38,043 bases of DNA from UBA60 sp964587885 (GTDB lineage: Archaea; Thermoplasmatota; Poseidoniia; Poseidoniales; Poseidoniaceae), in NCBI GenBank assembly GCA_964587885.1, contig CAZPME010000018.1:1-38043 (forward strand), in the 5' to 3' direction. The notes under the pieces are model-generated. The model made no database searches, was not told the DNA's origin, and saw only the letters and a list, made by a program, of their open reading frames with translations. Positions 32,508-38,043 of the stretch are shown here, in pieces (within the stretch, counting starts at the first letter, position 1; each line of letters opens with the position of its first letter). Made by a program: the position numbers and the translations under genes.

Positions 32508-34499
32508 ATGTCGTCTCATTATCCGGTACCCGACAGGGTCTCGGCCGGCTCAGCAAATATCTGCCCAACAATGGCTGACTATCACCGCGTCCATGCCGAA
32601 TCGGTATCCGACCCCGATGCCTTCTGGCTAGAGGTGACCAAGGAATTGATTGACTGGGAAACCACCCCCACCATAGGCCTTGAAGGTGACTATGCCGGGA
32701 TCGCCAATGAGCAATTCTCCTGGTATGCTGATGGTCGACTGAATGCAACGATTTCTTGTCTCGACCGTCATCTTGAGGACCGCGGCGACAAGACCGCTAT
32801 CCTTTGGGAAGGTGATGAGCCGGGAGATGTACGAGAGATTTCCTATGCTCAACTGCAAGCCGATGTTTGTCGTTTCTCCAACGCATTGGAGAATCTCGGA
32901 GTCGGTTCTGGTGACCGCGTCATCATCTACATGGGAATGGTTCCCGAGGCCGCAGTGGCGATGCTCGCTTGTGCTCGCATCGGCGCCATCCACTCGGTGG
33001 TCTTCGGTGGATTCTCGGCTGATTCACTGGCAAATCGAGTTCTCGATTCGGGCGCACGATGTATCATCACCATGGACGAAGGCTTGCGTGCCGGCAAAAC
33101 GATTCCTCTGAAGGCGACCACCGACAAGGCGGTGGCGTTGGTCGAGGCGGAACTTGCTGACCACAGAGGAGTTGGTGTCGAGACCGTGGTGGTGCTGAAG
33201 CGCACCGGTGGCCAAATTGAGTGGACTGAGGGGCGCGACATCTGGTGGTCAGACGCTTGTGAAGGTCAATCAGAGGTCCATCAAGCCCACATCGTTTCTG
33301 CTGAACACCCCTTGTTCATTCTCTACACCAGTGGTTCAACCGGTACTCCGAAGGGTCAGGTGCACAGCCACGGCGGCTACATCACCTATACCGCATTCAC
33401 CCATCGCACGGTTTTCGACCTGCGCGAGGATGATGTCTTTGCCTGTGTTGCCGATGTCGGCTGGATAACTGGGCACTCCTACATCGTCTATGGTCCACTG
33501 GCCAATGGGGCGACCACTTTCATGTTCGAGTCGACTCCACTCTATCCCGATGCAGGAAGATATTGGGATATGGTCGAGCGTCACAAGTTCACAATTTTCT
33601 ATACCGCTCCGACCGCTATTCGCGCCCTCGCAGCGCAGGGAGATGAGTACGTCTCACGCTATGACCGCTCCAGCCTGAGAGTTCTAGGGACTGTGGGTGA
33701 GCCGATAAATCCCGAAGCTTGGGAATGGTATTGGCATACGGTGGGGGAAGGTAAGTGCACTATCGTCGACACTTGGTGGCAAACCGAGACCGGTGGAATC
33801 TGTATCAGCCCTATCGCTCCCGCAACCCCTGTAATCGGGGGTTCTGCTACCTTGCCATTGCCAGGAATCCAGCCTAGACTATTCTCAGCCGAAGGTGAAA
33901 TTCTCGATGGAGAAGCCGAGGGCTTACTATGCATTGAACACCCATGGCCAGGACAGACCCGCACAATCTGGGGCGACCATCCTCGATATGTGCAGACCTA
34001 TTTCTCGACCATCGACGGCTACTACTTTACCGGCGATGGTTGCCGGCGTGATGAGCATGGCTACCACTGGATAACCGGCCGAGTCGACGACGTCATCAAT
34101 GTCAGTGGTCATCGTATGGGAACTGCCGAATTTGAGTCGGTCTTGGTCGAGCACCCTGCTCTAGCCGAGGCCGGAGTAGTAGGATTCCCTCACGACATCA
34201 AAGGCCAAGGAGTTCACGCCTTTCTCATCCTCAACACAGGCGATACCGACGGTGGTGGACAATATACTGAAGAGTTGGGTCAAGCGCTTAACCAACTATG
34301 CCGCCAACGTATTGGCGCTCACGCGAAAATCGACCGCTTCTGTGTAATCCCTGGACTACCCAAAACCCGCTCGGGTAAGGTGATGCGCCGGATTCTGCGT
34401 AAGGTCGCCGAAGGCGATTCGACTAATCTCGGCGATATCTCGACTTTAGCCGAGCCGACGGTGGTCGATGCTATCGTCAATGCCGAGATTCACGGCTGA
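32508..34499 (+). CDS. acs: Acetyl-CoA synthetase (AMP-forming)
   Basis: A 663-residue adenylate-forming ligase that makes acetyl-CoA from acetate, ATP and CoA. The phosphate-binding loop is 'YTSGSTGTPKG' (273-283), followed by 'WWQTETGG', the hinge region 'GRVDDVINVSGHRMGTAEFES', and the acetylation-controlled catalytic K624 in 'SGKVMRRILRK'. The N-terminal 'CLDRHLEDRGDKTAILWEGDEPGDVREISYAQL' and overall length are typical of Acs and not of shorter acyl-CoA ligases. Propionate may also be used. The gene follows sdhB by 53 bases with a G-rich stretch before the ATG. With the dehydrogenase and complex II genes it fits oxidation of two-carbon compounds. Its last 10 bases overlap the convergent phnE-like gene. 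Confidence 0.95.
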   Translation: MSSHYPVPDRVSAGSANICPTMADYHRVHAESVSDPDAFWLEVTKELIDWETTPTIGLEGDYAGIANEQFSWYADGRLNATISCLDRHLEDRGDKTAILWEGDEPGDVREISYAQLQADVCRFSNALENLGVGSGDRVIIYMGMVPEAAVAMLACARIGAIHSVVFGGFSADSLANRVLDSGARCIITMDEGLRAGKTIPLKATTDKAVALVEAELADHRGVGVETVVVLKRTGGQIEWTEGRDIWWSDACEGQSEVHQAHIVSAEHPLFILYTSGSTGTPKGQVHSHGGYITYTAFTHRTVFDLREDDVFACVADVGWITGHSYIVYGPLANGATTFMFESTPLYPDAGRYWDMVERHKFTIFYTAPTAIRALAAQGDEYVSRYDRSSLRVLGTVGEPINPEAWEWYWHTVGEGKCTIVDTWWQTETGGICISPIAPATPVIGGSATLPLPGIQPRLFSAEGEILDGEAEGLLCIEHPWPGQTRTIWGDHPRYVQTYFSTIDGYYFTGDGCRRDEHGYHWITGRVDDVINVSGHRMGTAEFESVLVEHPALAEAGVVGFPHDIKGQGVHAFLILNTGDTDGGGQYTEELGQALNQLCRQRIGAHAKIDRFCVIPGLPKTRSGKVMRRILRKVAEGDSTNLGDISTLAEPTVVDAIVNAEIHG

Positions 34500-35410
34500 G
34501 GCGAGGGCGGGGGTTGTTCCGTTGGTTCTCGGTGGCGATGGTGAATTCGCGCTGCTATTCCCGCTGGTAGGAATACGGTACCCCAACTTGGGCGTTTGAC
34601 ATCTCCTTCTTCAGTGACAAATGAGCGGATGTACATTGAAAGCATATCAATAGCTACGACAACTAGGAAGACTATCACGAGTAATGCTGCTGCTTTATCG
34701 TAGGCTAGAAACTTGAGTTGGTTGTTGATATGGTAACCAATCCCCCCCGCCCCAACGATTCCAAGTACCGTTCCATGTCGAACATTATATTCAAACATGA
34801 ACATTAGTTGGCTGATGAGATGGTTTGCAGCTTCAGGTATGGCGACATGTACTGCCACTTCTGATCGTTTCAATCCCATTGCTCTAGCAGCCTCCAAAGG
34901 AGCGTTCTGTATGCCTTCGATTGATTCATACTGTAGTTTGCCAAGGTATCCAATAGTGTATAGGGCCATAGCTAAGATTCCGGCAACAGGTCCAATTCCG
35001 ATGAATATCAGAAGAAAGATTGCCCAGATTATGCTGGGTAGGCTACGCATCGCTGAAAGGAAAATTCTAATCGGAATAGCGAACCATGCTGGACTCAGGT
35101 TGGAGGCTGCAATCGTGGACAATGGAAGGGCGATGATGAATCCCAAGATGGTGGCGATAAAAGCCATTTTCAGAGTTTCGACGATTCCAGTATATGCTGG
35201 TGAACAGAAGAATCCCTCAACACCGTCACATGGTGGACTTGCATCAAGAACTGACCAATCCAAAGGCCAGATGCTCTCGCTGAAGAAGATGACTAAATTA
35301 TCCCAACTACCTTCCAGTCTAAACCAATCATTGCCGACTACATCTAGAAAAGTCAGCCAAGCCAATAACATTAGAGATAGAATAGCGATAATGAAATGGT
35401 GTCGTCTCAT
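34490..35410 (-). CDS. phnE: Phosphonate-type ABC transporter permease
   Basis: A 306-residue inner-membrane permease with about six helices. The family hallmark is the BPD-transport region: 'ETLKMAFIATILGFIIALPLS', 'LRSLPSIIWAIFLLIFIGIGPVAGILA' and the EAA loop 'EAARAMGLKRSEVAVHVAIPEA', which contacts the ATPase. A C-terminal basic/Pro/Gln tail follows the last helix. The start ATG at 35410 overlaps the phnC stop (ATGA) with GGAGGAAG upstream, so the two are coupled. The frame extending to 35431 lies inside phnC and is rejected. Substrate could be phosphonate, phosphite or a similar anion. No C-P lyase or phosphonatase genes are present in the window. Confidence 0.88.
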   Translation of the reverse strand: MRRHHFIIAILSLMLLAWLTFLDVVGNDWFRLEGSWDNLVIFFSESIWPLDWSVLDASPPCDGVEGFFCSPAYTGIVETLKMAFIATILGFIIALPLSTIAASNLSPAWFAIPIRIFLSAMRSLPSIIWAIFLLIFIGIGPVAGILAMALYTIGYLGKLQYESIEGIQNAPLEAARAMGLKRSEVAVHVAIPEAANHLISQLMFMFEYNVRHGTVLGIVGAGGIGYHINNQLKFLAYDKAAALLVIVFLVVVAIDMLSMYIRSFVTEEGDVKRPSWGTVFLPAGIAARIHHRHREPTEQPPPSPQP

Positions 35411-36066
35411 TCTTCTTCCTCCTTGAGGCAACCATCTTCAATTACCCAGATACGATCAGCTATCGAGCGAGCGAGATTCTCGTGATGTTCCACCATTACC
35501 AAAGCACTCCCTTCTTCCCGCACCATCTTTTTGACTGTTGAAAGAACGATTTCGACATTATCATCATCAAGTTCACCTAGAAACTCATCCGCTAGAATGA
35601 TACTTGGGCGTTGAACCAATGTCCTTGCTGTTGCTACTCTGCGCTGTTGTCCGCCGCTAAGGATTCTTACTGGGTCATTGAGATGGTCGATGATACCCAT
35701 TGCCTCAATAGCCAATAGAACGTCTTGTCTAAGCCCTCTAGGTAAAGGCACTAATGCAGGATACCACTTTGAAGTCCGCGAACGGGCCCCTAATTCGACA
35801 TTTGCCTTGACAGACATATGCCGTATTAATCCAAGACGCTGAGGAATATAACCCGTCCCACCTCTTCTCGGAGTATTGTTGTTGATTGTTCCAGAAAGAG
35901 GTGCTACTAGTCCTGCCATGGTTCTAATTAGGGTGGTCTTTCCTATCCCAGAGGGCCCGAGTATAGCGATAATTTCACCCTTGTTTATGCTGGTTGTGAA
36001 ATCATTGACTAGTGGATAATCATACCCAACCGTTAAGCGTTCAAGCTTCATTAGTTCTCTTGACAT
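35407..36066 (-). CDS. phnC: Phosphonate-type ABC transporter ATP-binding protein
   Basis: A 219-residue ATPase that powers the PhnE permease. Walker A is GPSGIGKT (37-44), the Q-loop is in 'YIPQRLGL', the ABC signature is LSGGQQRR (136-143), Walker B is 'IILADE' (156-161), and the switch histidine is in 'MVEHHENLA'. It is slightly shorter than most PhnC proteins. The ATG at 36066 has AGGAAG upstream and starts ten bases after the phnD-like stop. The ATG five codons further in (MKLERL) is a weaker alternative. Gene order D-C-E matches phosphonate/phosphite uptake operons. Confidence 0.9.
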   Translation of the reverse strand: MSRELMKLERLTVGYDYPLVNDFTTSINKGEIIAILGPSGIGKTTLIRTMAGLVAPLSGTINNNTPRRGGTGYIPQRLGLIRHMSVKANVELGARSRTSKWYPALVPLPRGLRQDVLLAIEAMGIIDHLNDPVRILSGGQQRRVATARTLVQRPSIILADEFLGELDDDNVEIVLSTVKKMVREEGSALVMVEHHENLARSIADRIWVIEDGCLKEEEE

Positions 36067-36076
36067 TCAAATCTTC

Positions 36077-37135
36077 CTATGATTGGATTTCAAATTTGTC
36101 GTTGAAATAATCCGATATTCCAGGTACGTGTTGCACTAGTCCACCATAACTTCCGAGGTGATCCTCTGCGTTTGTCTGGACAAGCCCAGGAGTGTTTAGA
36201 ACGTTCTCCAGAATAACCATACCCGATGTATTGTTATTGAGGCTTAGTAGTGCGGCACGTACTTTAGTGGCCTTGTCAGTACTCATTATTGAAGGGTTGT
36301 ACATAATCGGATGGCTTGGAGCATTTCCAAACTTAGGCAATTTCACATAACGACTCCTGTCTAGACACCAATCCTCGTTGTCGCTTGCATTATCATTGTT
36401 GCAGTAGGAATCTACAGTGCTGTCTTTGGTGAATGCGACATCTCCGGTACCATCTGATAGACATTTAACAGCACCTCCATAGCCATAATATGGGGTGCCT
36501 GATTCCGGAATACTTGCATTCTCATTGAAGAAATGAGTGATGGTTTCACGTAGAGATGCAATATCTCCTATATTGCCTTGTACTGTAGTGTAATTATTTC
36601 CAATCAGATGCCCCATTGGAAGCAACATTCCTGCGGACTTTAACCAACCAGTATGGCAAGAAGTCTTACCCTGGAGAAGGGCAAATGGATCAGTACTGTC
36701 ATCATCATCAAGATGGGCAGATGCCATCTCGCTGTCATTGAGAACCCAAGCATGCGCCTCGTAGTAAGTTCTACCATCAGATTTCTGGTCAGCCGCAAGA
36801 ACTCCTAGATCGTACTGTTGCCATCCCATCCAGGCTGCTGCACCATCCATAAAGGCGATGTCTGCATGCCCAAAACGCAGAGATTCAATGATTGCACCCT
36901 CTGAAGAGATGGGATAGAGTCTGACTTCTAAACCCAATTCTTCAGATAGGTAATCGGCAAGAATTTGGGGGTTCTCATCAGGATTGTCATAATCATCTTT
37001 TACTTCGTAAGCGATAACCAAGGTTTCATTATTGTTCTTACTGTCAGGGGGCGTAACTGAATCTAAACATCCAGCTAGGCTTGCAATTAGGAATAGGGCG
37101 CTTAATACAATTGGCTTCAGGTTGTTTCGTGTCAT
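36077..37135 (-). CDS. phnD: Phosphonate-type ABC transporter substrate-binding lipoprotein
   Basis: A 352-residue periplasmic-type binding lipoprotein. Signal peptide 'IVLSALFLIASLAGC' ends in a lipobox with lipidated C23. The mature part follows PhnD architecture: 'LVIAYEVKDD' with an early strand, 'LADYLSEELGLEVRLYPISSEGAIIESLRFGHADIAFMDG', 'GKTSCHTGWLKSAGMLLP' and 'AFTKDSTVDSYC'. The 'GADIAF' region corresponds to the domain-1 ligand loop of the family. Four extra cysteines and several Asn/Asp-rich insertions (e.g. 'DDDDSTD', 'NNDNASDNEDW') look like additions specific to this lineage. The ATG at 37135 is preferred over GTG at 37168 because it begins the signal peptide and leaves room for a promoter. 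The ligand is inferred, not shown. Confidence 0.87.
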   Translation of the reverse strand: MTRNNLKPIVLSALFLIASLAGCLDSVTPPDSKNNNETLVIAYEVKDDYDNPDENPQILADYLSEELGLEVRLYPISSEGAIIESLRFGHADIAFMDGAAAWMGWQQYDLGVLAADQKSDGRTYYEAHAWVLNDSEMASAHLDDDDSTDPFALLQGKTSCHTGWLKSAGMLLPMGHLIGNNYTTVQGNIGDIASLRETITHFFNENASIPESGTPYYGYGGAVKCLSDGTGDVAFTKDSTVDSYCNNDNASDNEDWCLDRSRYVKLPKFGNAPSHPIMYNPSIMSTDKATKVRAALLSLNNNTSGMVILENVLNTPGLVQTNAEDHLGSYGGLVQHVPGISDYFNDKFEIQS

Positions 37136-37175
37136 AGATTCCAAACTCCGTAGGTGCTGCGGAAACACTTTCTTC

Positions 37176-37198
37176 TATAAACTTTAGGGCAACCTAAA
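37176..37198 (-). promoter_or_regulatory. phnD promoter: TATA box abutting a palindromic operator
   Basis: On the - strand TTTATA occupies 37181-37176. TTTAGGGCAACCTAAA, a perfect 6-bp palindrome with a 4-base centre, occupies 37183-37198 immediately upstream, where the BRE would lie. Transcription would start near 37152, giving a short leader before the ATG at 37135. A bound regulator here would block or assist TBP/TFB, as expected of phosphate-type control (inference). Confidence 0.5.
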
Positions 37199-37200
37199 TT

Positions 37201-37214
37201 ACACATAGATGTGT
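37201..37214. promoter_or_regulatory. 14-base palindrome in the phnD upstream region
   Basis: ACACATAGATGTGT is a perfect 6-bp inverted repeat with a 2-base centre, three bases beyond the TTTAGG-N4-CCTAAA operator. It could be a second regulator site or part of the same complex. Confidence 0.4.
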
Positions 37215-37260
37215 TGCTGCAAACTATTAAGGGACGTAAATAAGAAAATATTCAATGATT

Positions 37261-37276
37261 TTTAGGTTGCCCAATA
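37261..37276. promoter_or_regulatory. Second, imperfect copy of the phn operator
   Basis: TTTAGGTTGCCCAATA, read on the opposite strand, is TATTGGGCAACCTAAA and matches the promoter-proximal operator at 13 of 16 bases. The shared 12-base core (GGGCAACCTAAA at 37187-37198, TTTAGGTTGCCC at 37261-37272) forms an inverted pair 62 bases apart. This could allow looping or cooperative binding, or could be the ends of a small element. Confidence 0.4.
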
Positions 37277-37310
37277 ACTTAGAACTGAAGTAACACAAAG
37301 GACTCGGATC

Positions 37311-37337
37311 GGTGCAGGGGGCAGGATTCGAACCGGC
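37311..37337 (-). other. tRNA 3'-end remnant (T-arm and acceptor half)
   Basis: On the - strand the sequence reads GCCGG-TTCGAAT-CCTGC-CCCCTGC-ACC. That is a T-arm with a 7-base loop (one T-stem mismatch), a 7-base acceptor strand, a discriminator A and CC. No matching GCAGGGG 5' acceptor half, D-arm or anticodon arm is found upstream on that strand. It is therefore a fragment and not a working tRNA. tRNA 3' ends are common integration sites, so this may mark an old attachment site between phn and the repeat gene. Confidence 0.5.
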
Positions 37338-37427
37338 TAATTTGGTAGGGAAAAAAATGTTACTTTTTCTCAGCAAACCTACATTAATCTGGCTTTGAAT
37401 GCTTGGAACTAGGTTCCGTATCAATAA

Positions 37428-38042
37428 TCAATCGTAGATGATACTGTGCTCAATTTCCATGGCCCACAATTCGCCGTCGGTGATTCCATCTTCAGCATAA
37501 AAGTAAAGTGTTTCATCGACTAACATATGCATCCATCCTCCGGGGTAACTGTTGCCTGAGCCGCTATTGATATCGGTAACTCTCCAAGTAGAAGAGTTAG
37601 AAGTATCATGCGCCCACAGTTCGTAGCCGGTGCTAGCATCATACGCATTGAAGTACAGGATATCGCCGACTAATATTTCCATGTGAATTCCGGGGTCACT
37701 GCTACCTGAGCCGCTTCGGATATCAGCAACTTGCCAAGTAGAAGAGTTGGAAGTATCATGCGCCCATACTTCTCTGCCGCTGCTAGCATCGAACGCATCG
37801 AAGTACAGGGTATCACCGACTAATATCGACATGGAATATCCGGGGCTACTGCCACTTGAGCCGCTTCGGATATCGGCAACTCTCCAAGTAGTAGAGTTGG
37901 AAGTATCATGCGCCCACAGTTCGTAGCCGGTGCTTCCGTCCTCGACATCGAGGTACAGGGTATCGCCGACTAATATTGCCATGTATTGTCCGGGGTAACT
38001 GCTACCTGAGCCGCTATTGATATCAGCAACTCTCCAAGTAGA
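37428..38042 (-). CDS. C-terminus of a surface protein with 50-residue 'ELWAHDTSN' repeats (partial)
   Basis: The frame enters from the right edge with no start in the window, and ends at 37428-37430. At least 205 residues are visible, made of four and a bit tandem units of 50 residues: 'ILVGDTLYFDA.DAS.G.ELWAHDTSNSSTWRVADI.SGSGSS.PG'. Each unit has strand-Asp-Gly-strand patterns that suggest a propeller blade. The last unit diverges ('EDGITDGELWAMEIEHSI') and closes the protein. The Asp/Ser-rich composition and lack of membrane segments in this part fit an extracellular domain. Large proteins with such repeats are, from memory, common in marine planktonic euryarchaea. Function unknown, probably adhesion or binding. 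Confidence 0.8.
   Translation of the reverse strand, partial: STWRVADINSGSGSSYPGQYMAILVGDTLYLDVEDGSTGYELWAHDTSNSTTWRVADIRSGSSGSSPGYSMSILVGDTLYFDAFDASSGREVWAHDTSNSSTWQVADIRSGSGSSDPGIHMEILVGDILYFNAYDASTGYELWAHDTSNSSTWRVTDINSGSGNSYPGGWMHMLVDETLYFYAEDGITDGELWAMEIEHSIIYD
37480..38042 (-). repeat. 150-bp tandem coding repeat
   Basis: The nucleotide repeats have a 150-base period. The GTATCGCCGACTAATAT-like element recurs near 37660, 37810 and 37960, and AGTTGGAAGTATCATGCGCCCA-type segments recur at the same spacing. Neighbouring units are highly similar at the DNA level, which suggests recent unit duplication or gene conversion. The copy nearest the stop is the most diverged. The array continues past the right edge. 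Confidence 0.82.
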
Positions 38043-38043
38043 A

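Noticed and set aside
34797..35426. A 209-codon + strand frame
   Set aside because: Antisense to the PhnE-type permease, which carries the EAA loop and is coupled to phnC.
37187..37272. 86-base MITE-like element with 12-base terminal inverted repeats
   Set aside because: The repeats are better explained as paired operators beside a TATA box; no target duplication is seen.
37480..38042. CRISPR array suggested by regular repeats
   Set aside because: The 150-base period is in frame and encodes a 50-residue protein repeat; no short repeat/spacer structure.

Overview
The window looks like a chromosomal segment of a euryarchaeon, most probably a marine planktonic Poseidoniia-type lineage (Marine Group II or a relative). 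Seen in the sequence: an archaeal CDC48/VAT ATPase with a PRC-barrel partner, separate PyrB and PyrI chains, an Lhr helicase, a TtuA/Ncs6-family thiolase, an archaeal presenilin-type protease, and tandem 50-residue 'ELWAHDTSN' surface repeats. These sit beside bacterial-looking genes (bacterial-type SerRS, HddA-like sugar kinase, an actinobacterial-type complex II, PhnDCE). The lineage call is inference from memory of gene content, not from a marker-gene tree. Many starts have GAGG/GAGGTG Shine-Dalgarno-like sequences, and several use TTG or GTG.

Layout. 1-830: an unresolved left edge and a DUF3592-like membrane protein. 828-4505 (-): a presenilin-like protease followed by serS. 4506-6442 (+): folC and a dCMP-deaminase-like gene (folate and thymidylate supply). 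6458-12757 (-): HddA-like sugar kinase, a sequon-rich surface protein and lhr. 12889-14318 (+): pyrB-pyrI (pyrimidine synthesis). 14310-15446 (-): tRNA thiolase. 15674-20166 (+): a roadblock/LC7 protein, a 1085-residue coiled-coil protein that appears to carry its own roadblock-like and PATAN-like domains, a two-TM protein and a lipoprotein. 20180-26905 (-): cdc48, PRC-barrel, DUF4350-like, DUF58 and an eight-TM protein. 26906-27284: a non-coding or decayed stretch. 27285-34499 (+): aldehyde dehydrogenase, sdhC-sdhA-sdhB and acetyl-CoA synthetase. 34490-37135 (-): phnD-phnC-phnE, with a promoter full of inverted repeats. 37311-37337: an apparent tRNA 3'-end remnant. 37428 to the right edge (-): the C-terminus of a repeat protein.

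How the genes may work together. The aldehyde dehydrogenase, Acs and complex II genes suggest aerobic use of aldehydes and acetate, feeding the TCA cycle and the quinone pool. PhnDCE suggests uptake of phosphonate or a related phosphorus compound. CDC48 with the DUF4350/DUF58 group, and the presenilin-like protease, point to protein quality control and membrane proteolysis. The roadblock and coiled-coil genes suggest a small-GTPase-linked scaffold. The most interesting items are the presenilin-like protease with a roughly 365-residue inserted ectodomain, the putative membrane-Rieske (type F) complex II in an archaeon, the roadblock/PATAN/coiled-coil operon, and the phn promoter next to a tRNA remnant.
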